From NCBI GenBank assembly GCA_009926035.1, contig RFPQ01000005.1:1-15704 (forward strand): a DNA stretch of 15,704 nt, given 5' to 3'. Positions 1 through 7,946 of the stretch are shown one piece after another. A program made the position numbers and the translations under genes. Source of the stretch: Betaproteobacteria bacterium. GTDB lineage: Bacteria > Pseudomonadota > Gammaproteobacteria > Burkholderiales > Methylophilaceae. A model generated the notes under the pieces. The model was not told where the DNA came from. It saw only the letters and a list, made by a program, of their open reading frames with translations, and ran no database searches. How positions within the stretch are numbered: the stretch's first letter is position 1; each line of letters begins with the position of its first letter.

Positions 1-1
1 A

Positions 2-1294
2 TTAAGTAACTTGGAGAGACGTATCACGGTTAAAGTGCCGGTTGAACCTCTTCAGAAAGAGATGTCTAGTCGTTTTCAGCGTTTAACTCGAACAGCAAAA
101 GTTCCTGGTTTTAGACCTGGCAAAGCACCTCTAAAAATGATTGAACAGCAATATGGGTCCCAAGTGAAAGAAGAAGTATTTGCTGAAGCGATTGAAACTT
201 CTTTTGGTCAAGCTATTCAGGAGAATAAATTACGTGTTGCTGGTATGCCGAATATCCAACATAAGCCGCTTAATCAAGTTCACGATGATTTTGAATATAC
301 TGCAACATTTGAAATTTTCCCTGAAGTGACATTGGCTGATTTTAAAACTTCAACTATTGAAAAGCCAGAAGCTCAAATCACCGATAAAGATGTTAATAAA
401 ACAATTGATGTCTTACTCAAGCAAAGAGCACAATTTATTGAAACGAAAGAAGCCGCTGCTAAGGGCGATCGACTTACTTTAACACTTACCTCTTTCATTA
501 ATGACAAGCAAGTTGAAACTACAGGCGACAAGCCTATTCAAATTATCCTAGGCGATGATTCTCGTTTTGCTATTTTTGATGATCATCTTGTTGGCGGTAA
601 AGAAGGTGAATCCAAAACATTTGAAGTTAACTACCCAGAAACACATAATCCTAAAGAGTTAGCAGGAAAAAAAGTTCAATACAATGTAAATTTTATTTTA
701 GTTGCCAAGCCTAAACTTCCAGAAGTGAATGCTCAATTTGCTCAATCCCTGGGCGTAGTAGACGGTAGTATCGATAAAATGCGAGAGGAAATTAAACAAA
801 GTTTAGAGCAAGAGCTAGATAAGAGAATAAAAATAAAATTAAAAGAACAGGTTTTTACTCAGCTGATAGATGGCTGTAAGGCCGATCTTCCCAAGGCGCT
901 GATTAATGTTGAAATTAACCGAATGGCTCAATCAACCTATGCAAATTTAAAACAACGTGGAGCCGACTTAAAGCAATTCAAATTAGAACCTTCAATGTTT
1001 GAAGAGCAAGCTAAAAAAACATGCAAGCTTAGATTAATATTAGCTGAGATTGTTGATAAAAATAATCTGAGAGCAACTCCGGATCAAATTAAGGCTATGG
1101 TGAACGAATTTGCACTTAATTTCGATGATACGGATGAGGCGGTTAAATGGTTTTACGCAGAGCCGTCTAGACTTGAAGAGCCAACAGCTCTTGCAACAGA
1201 AACTAATGTGGTTGATTGGTTTATGAAGCAATGTAAAGTAGAAAATAAAAAAACAACATTTGATGAACTTATGACTGGACAAGCTAAAACCTAA
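2..1294 (+). CDS. tig: Trigger factor, ribosome-associated chaperone (5'-truncated by window edge)
   Basis: Trigger factor docks on the ribosomal exit tunnel and shields nascent chains in the cytoplasm. The frame stays open to the left edge: bases 2-10 read L-S-N directly before LERRITV, as in the family N-terminus. The true start therefore lies outside the window, probably about ten residues upstream, and the TTG at 11 is not a start. Visible parts are the ribosome-binding signature GFRPGKAP (about 107-130), a central FKBP-like region (about 464-730) and the helical C-terminal arms ending in the typical TTFDELM stretch. The FKBP part looks degenerate: the usual DFxGxxDGxxFxGG and IPGFE-type motifs are replaced ([19 protein letters not shown]), so prolyl isomerase activity is doubtful while chaperone function should remain. 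clpP follows after 2 bases, implying co-transcription. Identity is secure; the loss of isomerase activity is inference. Confidence 0.96.
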   Translation, partial: LSNLERRITVKVPVEPLQKEMSSRFQRLTRTAKVPGFRPGKAPLKMIEQQYGSQVKEEVFAEAIETSFGQAIQENKLRVAGMPNIQHKPLNQVHDDFEYTATFEIFPEVTLADFKTSTIEKPEAQITDKDVNKTIDVLLKQRAQFIETKEAAAKGDRLTLTLTSFINDKQVETTGDKPIQIILGDDSRFAIFDDHLVGGKEGESKTFEVNYPETHNPKELAGKKVQYNVNFILVAKPKLPEVNAQFAQSLGVVDGSIDKMREEIKQSLEQELDKRIKIKLKEQVFTQLIDGCKADLPKALINVEINRMAQSTYANLKQRGADLKQFKLEPSMFEEQAKKTCKLRLILAEIVDKNNLRATPDQIKAMVNEFALNFDDTDEAVKWFYAEPSRLEEPTALATETNVVDWFMKQCKVENKKTTFDELMTGQAKT

Positions 1295-1296
1295 TT

Positions 1297-1914
1297 ATGG
1301 CTTACACACCACCAAATAATTTAGGCTATGTGCCAATGGTTATTGAGCAAAGCGGGCGAGGCGAGCGCGCTTATGATATATATTCTCGACTTTTAAAAGA
1401 GCGCGTAATCTTCTTAGTTGGCCCTGTAGACGATATGACAGCAAATGTTATTGTTGCTCAATTACTTTTCCTAGAAGCTGACAATCCTGACAAGGATATT
1501 TCTCTGTATATTAATTCTCCGGGTGGGTCAGTAACAGCGGGAATGGCTATCTATGACACAATGCAATTTATCAAGCCCGATGTGAGTACTTTATGTATCG
1601 GACAAGCGGCTAGCATGGGCGCATTATTGCTTGCAGCTGGAGAAAAAGGAAAGCGTTTTTGTTTGCCTAACTCTCGAGTAATGATTCATCAGCCTCTGGG
1701 TGGATTTCAAGGACAAGCATCTGATATAGAAATTCATGCAAAAGAAATTTTATTTTTAAAGGAAAAACTAAATCAGATTTTAGCAAATCACACTGGCCAA
1801 ACACTTAACAAAATTGCAGCAGATACTGATAGAGACAACTTTTTGAGTGCTGAGCAATCTGTTGAGTATGGCATGGTCGATCAAGTTATTTCAAAGAGAT
1901 CACAAGTAGTTTAA
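1297..1914 (+). CDS. clpP: ATP-dependent Clp protease proteolytic subunit ClpP
   Basis: Serine peptidase (family S14) that forms a double-heptamer barrel and degrades proteins fed to it by ClpX or ClpA in the cytoplasm. The 205 residues match the usual length. The catalytic triad is complete: Ser106 in QAASMGA, His131 in MIHQPLGG and Asp180 in DRDNFLSA, a constant five-residue offset from the E. coli precursor numbering. The substrate-binding stretch [11 protein letters not shown] is intact. The N-terminal [18 protein letters not shown] is of the usual proteobacterial kind with a short propeptide. It starts 2 bases after tig with no clear Shine-Dalgarno, so coupling to tig translation is likely. 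clpX follows after 7 bases, giving both halves of ClpXP from one transcript. Confidence 0.98.
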   Translation: MAYTPPNNLGYVPMVIEQSGRGERAYDIYSRLLKERVIFLVGPVDDMTANVIVAQLLFLEADNPDKDISLYINSPGGSVTAGMAIYDTMQFIKPDVSTLCIGQAASMGALLLAAGEKGKRFCLPNSRVMIHQPLGGFQGQASDIEIHAKEILFLKEKLNQILANHTGQTLNKIAADTDRDNFLSAEQSVEYGMVDQVISKRSQVV

Positions 1915-1921
1915 AGCTACT

Positions 1922-3202
1922 ATGGCAACTAAAAGCGATAACGAAAAATTACTTTACTGCTCATTCTGTGGCAAAAGTCAGCATGAAGTAAAAAAACTAA
2001 TTGCAGGTCCTTCGGTATTTATCTGCGACGAGTGTGTTGATTTATGTAATGACATTATTAAAGAAGAAGTCAAAGGCGCTTCAAAAGGAGTTAAAGATCA
2101 TGATCAACTTCCTTCCCCTAAAGAAATTTGCGACCAACTCGATGAGCATGTTATTGGTCAAACAAGTGCTAAGAAAAGTTTGGCTGTTGCTGTTTATAAT
2201 CATTACAAAAGACTTAGGGATAGCAATTCTGAATTAGATATTGAACATAAAGATGTTGAAATTTCAAAAAGTAATATTCTGCTTATTGGACCTACGGGTT
2301 CTGGAAAAACCCTTCTAGCACAAACACTTGCAAAATTACTTGATGTTCCCTTTGTGATGGCGGATGCCACAACACTTACTGAAGCCGGTTATGTTGGTGA
2401 AGATGTTGAAAACATTATGCAAAAATTACTGCAAAAATGTGATTATGATATTGAGAAAGCTCAAAGAGGCATTGTATACATTGATGAAGTTGATAAAATT
2501 TCAAGAAAATCTGAAAACCCCTCAATTACAAGAGATGTCTCAGGTGAAGGTGTTCAGCAAGCACTTTTAAAACTTATTGAGGGTACTGTGGCCTCAATTC
2601 CTCCCCAGGGTGGACGCAAACATCCAAATCAAGAATTTGTTCAGCTCGATACAACAAATATTTTATTTATTTGTGGTGGTGCTTTTGATGGTCTCGAGAA
2701 AATTATTAAGCAAAGATCTGAAAAAGGTGGAATTGGTTTTGGAGCTCAAGTAAATAGTAAGGCAGATGCTAAAGTCATTGGTGATGTTATTAAAGATGTT
2801 GAGCCAGAAGATTTGATTAAATTTGGCTTAATACCTGAATTCATAGGAAGACTTCCTGTTGTCGCAACACTGGAATCTTTAAGTGAGGATGCTTTGGTTC
2901 AAATACTCACCGAACCGAAAAATGCTCTTACTAAACAATATATTAAACTTTTTGCTATGGAACATGTGTCTCTAGAATTCAGACCTTCGGCTTTAAGACT
3001 GATTGCGAAAAAAGCACTTGAGAGAAAGACGGGTGCTCGAGGTCTTCGTTCAATTATGGAACATATCCTATTAGATACAATGTACGAATTGCCATCTATT
3101 AAGAATCTTGAGAAAGTGGTCATTGATGACGGCGTGATTGAACAATCAAATAAACCTATACTTTTATTGTCAGAAAAGAAACAGGTTTCAGGAAAAAAAT
3201 AA
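1922..3202 (+). CDS. clpX: ClpXP protease ATP-binding unfoldase subunit ClpX
   Basis: AAA+ hexameric unfoldase that recognises tagged substrates and threads them into ClpP. At 426 residues it is full length. The N-terminal zinc-binding domain has four cysteines, C13, C16, C35 and C38 (CSFC, CDEC). The AAA+ module shows Walker A GPTGSGKT (123-130), pore loop GYVG (157-160), Walker [10 protein letters not shown] (184-192), the RKH loop (232-234), the ClpP-docking IGF tripeptide (271-273) and the sensor-2 GARGLRS motif near the C-terminus. All functional motifs appear intact, so ClpXP should be active even though the neighbouring lon is disrupted. No Shine-Dalgarno precedes the ATG; a small hairpin spans the clpP stop. 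The 85-base gap that follows contains the candidate lon heat-shock promoter. Confidence 0.98.
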   Translation: MATKSDNEKLLYCSFCGKSQHEVKKLIAGPSVFICDECVDLCNDIIKEEVKGASKGVKDHDQLPSPKEICDQLDEHVIGQTSAKKSLAVAVYNHYKRLRDSNSELDIEHKDVEISKSNILLIGPTGSGKTLLAQTLAKLLDVPFVMADATTLTEAGYVGEDVENIMQKLLQKCDYDIEKAQRGIVYIDEVDKISRKSENPSITRDVSGEGVQQALLKLIEGTVASIPPQGGRKHPNQEFVQLDTTNILFICGGAFDGLEKIIKQRSEKGGIGFGAQVNSKADAKVIGDVIKDVEPEDLIKFGLIPEFIGRLPVVATLESLSEDALVQILTEPKNALTKQYIKLFAMEHVSLEFRPSALRLIAKKALERKTGARGLRSIMEHILLDTMYELPSIKNLEKVVIDDGVIEQSNKPILLLSEKKQVSGKK

Positions 3203-3213
3203 GTTCCTACCTA

Positions 3214-3247
3214 GGTCAGTAAAGCCTTGAAATATTATAAACTGACC
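3214..3247. repeat. Inverted repeat GGTCAGT / ACTGACC framing the lon promoter
   Basis: Perfect 7-base arms at 3214-3220 and 3241-3247 are separated by 20 bases. The left arm lies just upstream of the -35 and the right arm runs into the -10 of the candidate heat-shock promoter. The loop is long and no T-run follows, so it does not look like an intrinsic terminator for clpX. An operator or chance are both possible. Confidence 0.35.
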
Positions 3248-3253
3248 CAATAT
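3226..3253 (+). promoter_or_regulatory. Candidate sigma-32 (RpoH) heat-shock promoter of lon
   Basis: CTTGAAA at 3226-3232 matches the RpoH -35 consensus exactly. CCCAATAT at 3246-3253 matches the -10 consensus CCCCATNT at every defined position but one. The spacer is 13 bases, within the usual range. A transcript would begin near 3260, about 28 bases before the lon ATG. E. coli lon is a known sigma-32 gene, which supports the call. It has not been tested against a genome-wide motif background. Confidence 0.6.
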
Positions 3254-3287
3254 TTTAGAAAATAATTATTGCTCATGAAAGCACCTA

Positions 3288-5090
3288 ATGGCTCAAGAAA
3301 TTAAAATTACAGGTTCCCAGCATGATTTCATGCCTCTTCTTCCTTTGAGAGATGTTGTTGTTTATCCTCATCTTGTGATTCCTCTTTTTGTAGGCCGAGC
3401 AAAATCTGTAAAAGCATTGGAAATTGCTTCTGACAAAGATAAAAAAATAATTTTAGTCGCACAAAAGTCTGCAAGTAAAGATGAGCCTGATGCAAAAGAC
3501 CTTTATGAATATGGGACTGTCGCATCTATCCTTCAAATGCTGAAATTACCTGATGGTACCGTTAAAGTTTTAGTTGAAGGTCTAAGCCGCGCAAAAATTA
3601 AAGAAGTAATTGATCAGGAAGCTTGTTTTGTTGCTCGTTTCGATGAAATTAATATTCTCGAACCTAAAGACAAAGAGTCTTTAGCATTAATGAGAACAGT
3701 ATTCTCGCAGTTTGATCAATATGTTAAATTAAATAAAAAAATCCCCCCCGAAATTTTAACGTCCCTGGCCGCTATTACAGACCCTGGCAGATTAGCAGAT
3801 ATGATTGCAGCGCATCTAACTCTAAAACTAGAAGAAAAACAAACGATTTTAGAAACATTAAAAATTAAAAATCGTTTGGATCATCTATTAAAGATTATGG
3901 AATCTGAAATTGATATTCTTCAGGTAGAAAAAAGAATTCGTGGTCGTGTTAAGCGACAGATGGAAAAAAGTCAAAGAGAGTATTACCTCAACGAACAAGT
4001 TAAAGCTATCCAGAAAGAACTGGGTGAACAGGATGAGGGCGCCGATTTAGATGAACTTGAAAAACGAATTCAAGAAGCAGGTATGTCAAAAGAGGCTCTT
4101 AATAAAGCTACATCTGAGTTTAAAAAATTAAAAATGATGTCGCCTATGTCCGCAGAAGCTTCGGTAGTTAGAAATTACATTGATACATTGATTGATTTGC
4201 CGTGGCAGAAAAAAACTAAAATTAGTCGTGAATTAGCCCTTGCGGAGAAGATTTTAGATGAAGACCATTATGGCCTTGAAAAAGTTAAGGAACGTATTAT
4301 TGAGTATTTGGCGGTTCAACAAAGGGTTGATAAATTAAAGGCACCTATTTTATGTTTGGTGGGGCCTCCAGGCGTAGGCAAAACTTCTTTAGGTCAAAGT
4401 ATTGCAAAAGCTGTTAACCGCAAATTTATTCGTATGGCACTTGGTGGGGTGCGAGATGAGTCTGAAATTCGTGGACATCGAAGAACTTATATTGGCTCTA
4501 TGCCAGGTAAAGTTTTACAAAGTATGAGTAAAGTAGGAGTTACCAACCCATTATTTTTGCTAGATGAAGTTGATAAAATGGGCCAAGACTACCGAGGTGA
4601 TCCAGCTTCAGCACTTTTAGAAGTTTTAGACCCTGAACAAAATCATACTTTTACAGATCATTATGTTGAAGTTGAATACGATTTATCTGATGTGATGTTT
4701 GTGGCGACTGCCAACTCAATGAACATCCCCGAACCACTTTTGGATCGTATGGAGATTATTCGCTTATCAGGTTATACAGAGGCTGAAAAGCTTAATATAG
4801 CGATGCAATATTTACTTCCCAAACAGCTCAAGATGCACGGCCTAAAAAAATCTGAGATAAGTATTACCGCAAAAGTGGTCAGAGAAATTATTCAATTTTA
4901 TTCTAGAGAAGCTGGTGTTAGAAAACTTGAGCAAGAAATCGCTAAAATTTGCAGAAAAGCTGTGAAGGAATTGCTTAGCAAAAAGTCACTTAAAAAAGTC
5001 ATTGTGAATAGCAGAAATCTTGAATCATATCTCGGGGTGAAAGTATTAAAGTATTTGATATTGGCCTTGCCTCCAAAAAGAATCAAATAG
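3288..5090 (+). CDS. lon: Lon N-terminal substrate-recognition and AAA+ part, truncated before the protease domain
   Basis: Six hundred residues. The Lon N-terminal substrate-binding domain (about 14-205, starting [20 protein letters not shown]) is followed by a coiled-coil linker (about 210-260) and the AAA+ module. Walker A is GPPGVGKT (359-366), Walker [10 protein letters not shown] (422-430), and a sensor/lid region ends near 585. Residues 587-600 are out-of-frame sequence created by the duplication at 5040-5055. Without the S16 protease domain the product could bind and possibly unfold substrates, but it cannot cleave them. The ATG at 3288 is chosen because MAQEIKITG leads straight into the conserved domain; the preceding GAAAG (3277-3281) is only a weak ribosome-binding site. 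An ATG at 3275 opens an out-of-frame nine-codon ORF overlapping this start and is not considered a gene. Confidence 0.85.
   Translation: MAQEIKITGSQHDFMPLLPLRDVVVYPHLVIPLFVGRAKSVKALEIASDKDKKIILVAQKSASKDEPDAKDLYEYGTVASILQMLKLPDGTVKVLVEGLSRAKIKEVIDQEACFVARFDEINILEPKDKESLALMRTVFSQFDQYVKLNKKIPPEILTSLAAITDPGRLADMIAAHLTLKLEEKQTILETLKIKNRLDHLLKIMESEIDILQVEKRIRGRVKRQMEKSQREYYLNEQVKAIQKELGEQDEGADLDELEKRIQEAGMSKEALNKATSEFKKLKMMSPMSAEASVVRNYIDTLIDLPWQKKTKISRELALAEKILDEDHYGLEKVKERIIEYLAVQQRVDKLKAPILCLVGPPGVGKTSLGQSIAKAVNRKFIRMALGGVRDESEIRGHRRTYIGSMPGKVLQSMSKVGVTNPLFLLDEVDKMGQDYRGDPASALLEVLDPEQNHTFTDHYVEVEYDLSDVMFVATANSMNIPEPLLDRMEIIRLSGYTEAEKLNIAMQYLLPKQLKMHGLKKSEISITAKVVREIIQFYSREAGVRKLEQEIAKICRKAVKELLSKKSLKKVIVNSRNLESYLGVKVLKYLILALPPKRIK
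5040..5055 (+). repeat. Exact 8-bp tandem duplication that disrupts lon
   Basis: AAAGTATT occurs at 5040-5047 and again at 5048-5055 with no mismatch. Eight is not a multiple of three, so the extra copy changes the reading frame. With one copy the codons read AAA GTA TTT GAT ATT GGC (K V F D I G), matching the Lon family; with two they read AAA GTA TTA AAG TAT (K V L K Y). Confidence 0.95.
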
Positions 5091-5134
5091 GACAAGTTAC
5101 AGGCCTGGCTTGGACTCAAGTCGGAGGTGAATTA

Positions 5135-5713
5135 TTGACGATTGAAGCTGTCGTTTTGCCGGGTAAAGGAAAAACAATCATTACAGGCAAATTAGGCGAC
5201 GTCATGCAGGAGTCTATTCATGCCGCGATGAGCGTTGTAAGAAGCCGAGCTAAGAAATTAGGCATCGCTGAGAATTTCTATGAAAAAAACGATATTCATA
5301 TCCACTTACCTGAAGGCGCTACGCCTAAAGACGGCCCAAGCGCTGGTATAGGCATTACCTCCGCGATTGTTTCTGCTTTAACTAATATTTCAGTCAGGGC
5401 TGATGTTGCTATGACAGGAGAAATAACGTTAAGGGGTGAAGTTTTGCCGATTGGCGGGCTTAAAGAAAAGCTTCTTGCAGCTCATAGGGGCGGTATTAAA
5501 ACCGTCCTGATTCCGGAGCAAAATGTAAAAGATTTGACTGAAATTTCTGATGAAGTTAAAAATGCCTTGGAAATTCATCCTGTTCGTTGGATTGATGAAG
5601 TTTTAGAGCTTACTTTGACTAAAATGCCCAAGAGTGCAGCTGCTAAGGACCAAAAATCTGTCCCTGTACCCCATAAAAAACTCCCTAATATTATAAAAAG
5701 TATCACACATTAG
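5135..5713 (+). CDS. lon: Detached Lon protease (S16) domain fragment
   Basis: This is the C-terminal proteolytic domain of Lon in the frame restored after the duplication. The homologous frame is open from 5056, so residues [19 protein letters not shown] precede this start. The Ser-Lys catalytic dyad is intact: Ser69 in PKDGPSAG (codon 5339-5341) and Lys112 in [14 protein letters not shown] (codon 5468-5470), 43 residues apart as in E. coli Lon. The first possible start is a TTG at 5135, with GGAGGT at 5123-5128 and a 6-base spacer, a near-ideal ribosome-binding arrangement. However, those bases also encode the conserved VGGELL of Lon, so the match may be fortuitous. If translated, the 192-residue fragment would lack an ATPase motor. 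Whether it is made is unknown. Confidence 0.6.
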   Translation: MTIEAVVLPGKGKTIITGKLGDVMQESIHAAMSVVRSRAKKLGIAENFYEKNDIHIHLPEGATPKDGPSAGIGITSAIVSALTNISVRADVAMTGEITLRGEVLPIGGLKEKLLAAHRGGIKTVLIPEQNVKDLTEISDEVKNALEIHPVRWIDEVLELTLTKMPKSAAAKDQKSVPVPHKKLPNIIKSITH

Positions 5714-5744
5714 CGTAAACCTAGCGTTGGTAAGGACTATGTTG

Positions 5745-5750
5745 TAAAAT
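5745..5750 (+). promoter_or_regulatory. Candidate -10 box of the tRNA-Val/tRNA-Asp transcript
   Basis: TAAAAT is followed by a GC-rich stretch (AGCGGCC), the type of discriminator seen at stringently controlled stable-RNA promoters, and lies 26 bases before tRNA-Val. The -35 at the right distance (TAGCGT, 5722-5727) is poor. This is a suggestion based on position and the -10 alone. Confidence 0.4.
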
Positions 5751-5775
5751 AGCGGCCTTACTAATGAGTGTGCAT

Positions 5776-5851
5776 GGGTGCTTAGCTCAGTTGGTAGAGC
5801 GTCGCCCTTACAAGGCGAATGTCGGCGGTTCGACCCCGTCAGCACCCACCA
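5776..5851 (+). tRNA. tRNA-Val (anticodon TAC)
   Basis: The cloverleaf is complete over 76 bases: acceptor GGGTGCT paired with AGCACCC, D-arm GCTC-AGTTGGT-AGAGC, anticodon loop CTTACAA with anticodon TAC (reads GTA, and with a modified U34 other Val codons), T-arm with TTCGACC, and an encoded CCA end. It is 18 bases upstream of tRNA-Asp and shares that gene's terminator. Confidence 0.97.
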
Positions 5852-5869
5852 ATATTAGTAACAAGTTTT

Positions 5870-5946
5870 GGAGTGGTAGTTCAGTTGGTTAGAATACCGG
5901 CCTGTCACGCCGGGGGTCGCGGGTTCGAGTCCCGTCCACTCCGCCA
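5870..5946 (+). tRNA. tRNA-Asp (anticodon GTC)
   Basis: The cloverleaf is complete over 77 bases: acceptor GGAGTGG paired with CCACTCC, D-loop AGTTGGTT, anticodon stem CCGGC/GCCGG around loop CTGTCAC (anticodon GTC, reads GAC and GAT), T-arm GCGGG-TTCGAGT-CCCGT, discriminator G and encoded CCA. A strong terminator starts 8 bases later. Confidence 0.97.
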
Positions 5947-5954
5947 ACATTATT

Positions 5955-5981
5955 AAGGCGAATCCAAAGATTCGCCTTTTT
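5955..5981 (+). terminator. Intrinsic terminator of the tRNA-Val/tRNA-Asp unit
   Basis: The 8-bp stem GGCGAATC (5957-5964) / GATTCGCC (5969-5976) encloses the loop CAAA and is extended by A-T pairs. A T-run follows immediately (5977-5981). This is a textbook rho-independent terminator separating the tRNAs from ppiD. Confidence 0.92.
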
Positions 5982-6050
5982 ATTCACTCAGTAAGAACTT
6001 TTTGGTAGATTTTTTTATCAAACAGCTTAAATAATATTAGGATAAATTCA

Positions 6051-7946
6051 ATGTTAGAAAAATTTAGAAGTTACGCTCAAACTAAAGCTGCACAAATTAT
6101 TTTAGCGCTCATTCTGGTTCCATTTGCATTATTTGGAATTGACTCTTATTTAAATCAAGCTGGTAATAATCTAAGTATTGCAAAAGTTAATGGCTATAAA
6201 ATTGCTCTGCCAGAATATAATCGCGCAATTGAAAATGTGCGTAATCGCATCATGAGTGAGGGTAAAAAAGTTGATCCCGCAATGTTCGATTCATTTGAAT
6301 TTAAAGAGTCGGTAATCGACGGCCTTATCACAAAGCAACTGCTTAATAATGATATTAAAAAATCTAAATTTAAAATCACTGACCAACAATTAAGCCAATA
6401 CATCATTGGTATGCCTGAATTTCAAAAAGATGGAAAATTTTCACAAGAGATTTACGATAAAGTTTTGCAAAATAATCAACTCACCCCTAAAAAATTTGAA
6501 GAGAGCATTAGAAATGATTTGCTTATTCAGCAAGTGCGTGATGGTCTCCAGAAACTTACATTCATTCCACCAAGTAATTTAGAAGAAACCTTAAAAGCAA
6601 CATCACAACAAAGAGAAATAAGCATCGCTGAATTTAAAACTAAAGAATATATGGCAAAAGCAAATATTGCCGAGAAGGATATGCAAGCTTTTTACGATCA
6701 AAATAAATCTAAATTTTTAGCCCCAGAACAAGTAAAGGCTGAATTTGTAGTATTTTCACTAGCAAATATTCTTCCAACTATTAATGTGACAGAAGACGAA
6801 ATAAAATCTTTTTATAAAACAAATGCAGATAAATATCAAAATCAGCAGCAAAGAGAAGCAAGTCATATTTTAATTGCTGCATCTAAAAATGCCCCTCCTG
6901 CAGAAAAAGCAAAAGCAAAAGCAAAAGCTGAAGATATTTTGAATCAAATTCGAAAAAGCCCTAAACAATTTGAAGAATTGGCAACAAAATACTCTCAAGA
7001 TCCAGAATCTGCAAAAAAAGGAGGTGACCTTGGAGCGTTTGGTCGAGGAATGATGGTTAAGCCCTTTGATGATGCAGTTTTTTCAATGAAAGTTAATGAG
7101 ATTAGTAATATTGTTGAATCTGATTTTGGTTATCACATTATCAAGCTGACTAAGATTATAGGTGAGGGTGGTGGATTTGATTCAATGAGACCACAAATCA
7201 AGGCTGAATTAATCTATCAAAAAGGACAAGAAAAATTTGCTGCTCTTGCTGAAGAGTTTAGTAATAAGGTTTATGAACAATCATCCAGCCTCGATGCAGT
7301 ATCAAAGAAATTTAATCTACCTATTCAAAAAACTGATTGGATTAGTCGTAATGATTCGGATAAATTTTTCAAAAATGAAACATTGATGAGCGCTTTATAT
7401 TCAAAAGAATCTATCAAGGACCGTCGAAATACTGAAGCGATTGAAGTAACACCTAACAACTTAATTTCTGCTCGAGTCGTAGATTATAAAGCTCAAACTA
7501 CAAAACCTTTCGCCGATGTTAAAAAAAATATTGAAGACTATTTAAAATTTGAATCTGCAAAGAAAACTGTAGCTAAAGAAGGAGAGACTGTCCTGAAGTC
7601 TTTAGCTGATACTTCTCGAAAAATCGATTGGCAGCCGTCAGTATTAGTTGATCGGAAAAATACCAAAGATTTTAGTGATGCTGTCATTAATCATGCATAT
7701 AAAATGCCTACGGATAAACTTCCAAGCTATAGCGGTTTTATGGATGGCAATAATGGATATATTATTGTTAAGGTTAATAAAGTAGCATTCCCAAACGATA
7801 GCAATGAAGAAAATAAAAAAGCATTTGCATCAGATTACACAGAAGCATTATCTGCTGAGTATTTAAGTGCTTATTTGAAAGGATTAAAAGCGAAGGCGAG
7901 TGTATCAGTCAACCAAAAATTCTTTGAAACATCACAAAAGAATTAG
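6051..7946 (+). CDS. ppiD: Periplasmic folding factor PpiD (SurA N-terminal and parvulin-type PPIase domains)
   Basis: PpiD is an inner-membrane-anchored chaperone that works near the Sec translocon on newly exported proteins. The 631 residues match the family (E. coli 623). A short cytoplasmic N-terminus is followed by one membrane anchor (about 15-33, [15 protein letters not shown]). A SurA_N-type chaperone region (about 35-165) comes next, then a parvulin domain (about 266-368) with [31 protein letters not shown] and FGYHIIKLT. The C-terminal SurA-like arm runs to the end. An AGGA Shine-Dalgarno (6039-6042) lies 8 bases before the ATG. The promoter must lie in the gap after the tRNA terminator; a TTGGTA at 6002-6007 is only a weak -35 candidate. 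The gene converges with fabI, and the stop codons overlap by 4 bases. Many PpiD parvulin domains are catalytically poor, so chaperone function is safer than isomerase activity. Confidence 0.92.
   Translation: MLEKFRSYAQTKAAQIILALILVPFALFGIDSYLNQAGNNLSIAKVNGYKIALPEYNRAIENVRNRIMSEGKKVDPAMFDSFEFKESVIDGLITKQLLNNDIKKSKFKITDQQLSQYIIGMPEFQKDGKFSQEIYDKVLQNNQLTPKKFEESIRNDLLIQQVRDGLQKLTFIPPSNLEETLKATSQQREISIAEFKTKEYMAKANIAEKDMQAFYDQNKSKFLAPEQVKAEFVVFSLANILPTINVTEDEIKSFYKTNADKYQNQQQREASHILIAASKNAPPAEKAKAKAKAEDILNQIRKSPKQFEELATKYSQDPESAKKGGDLGAFGRGMMVKPFDDAVFSMKVNEISNIVESDFGYHIIKLTKIIGEGGGFDSMRPQIKAELIYQKGQEKFAALAEEFSNKVYEQSSSLDAVSKKFNLPIQKTDWISRNDSDKFFKNETLMSALYSKESIKDRRNTEAIEVTPNNLISARVVDYKAQTTKPFADVKKNIEDYLKFESAKKTVAKEGETVLKSLADTSRKIDWQPSVLVDRKNTKDFSDAVINHAYKMPTDKLPSYSGFMDGNNGYIIVKVNKVAFPNDSNEENKKAFASDYTEALSAEYLSAYLKGLKAKASVSVNQKFFETSQKN
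6905..6928 (+). repeat. Four in-frame copies of the hexamer AAAAGC inside ppiD
   Basis: AAAAGC is repeated exactly four times and encodes the alternating Lys-Ala stretch [11 protein letters not shown] near the start of the parvulin domain. The unit is six bases, so gain or loss of a copy changes length by two residues without a frameshift. Confidence 0.9.

Larger units (their letters stand above)
3288..5713 (+). pseudogene. lon: lon (endopeptidase La) locus split by an 8-bp duplication frameshift
   Basis: This span covers the whole ancestral lon gene. Codons run normally from 3288 through Val586. An exact tandem duplication AAAGTATT-AAAGTATT (5040-5055) then shifts the frame, and the ribosome reads 14 foreign residues to a TAG at 5088-5090. 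Deleting one copy gives [19 protein letters not shown], the expected Lon sequence, and an open frame to 5713 of about 805 residues (E. coli Lon has 784). No other disabling change is visible: the Walker motifs and the Ser-Lys dyad are all present. The lesion therefore looks recent, or the gene switches, or the two halves are separately functional. An assembly or sequencing error cannot be excluded, although a perfect 8-base duplication is not a typical homopolymer error. Confidence 0.85.

Noticed and set aside
11-13. TTG as the start of trigger factor
   Set aside because: The same frame is open and homologous to the left edge (L-S-N before LERRITV); the real start is outside the window.
1172-1178. 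CTTGAAG inside tig as a heat-shock -35 for clpP
   Set aside because: No CCCCATNT-like -10 at a suitable distance downstream.
3251-3264. TATTTT-AG-AAAATA hairpin as a clpX terminator
   Set aside because: All A-T, two-base loop, no T-run after it, and it lies downstream of the predicted lon promoter -10.
3275-3304. Nine-codon leader ORF (MKAPNGSRN) overlapping the lon start
   Set aside because: No good ribosome-binding site, no regulatory codon pattern, and short ORFs are expected by chance in AT-rich DNA.
5056-5090. Programmed -1 frameshifting as the way full-length Lon is made
   Set aside because: A -1 shift would restore the frame, and an A5 run lies at 5075-5079. But it reads CCA AAA AGA in frame, not a canonical X XXY YYZ slippery heptamer, and the exact 8-base duplication explains the shift fully. 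Kept only as a remote possibility.
5603-5845. 80-residue minus-strand ORF over the end of lon and tRNA-Val
   Set aside because: It reads antisense through a tRNA gene and a conserved protease domain; no domain resemblance.
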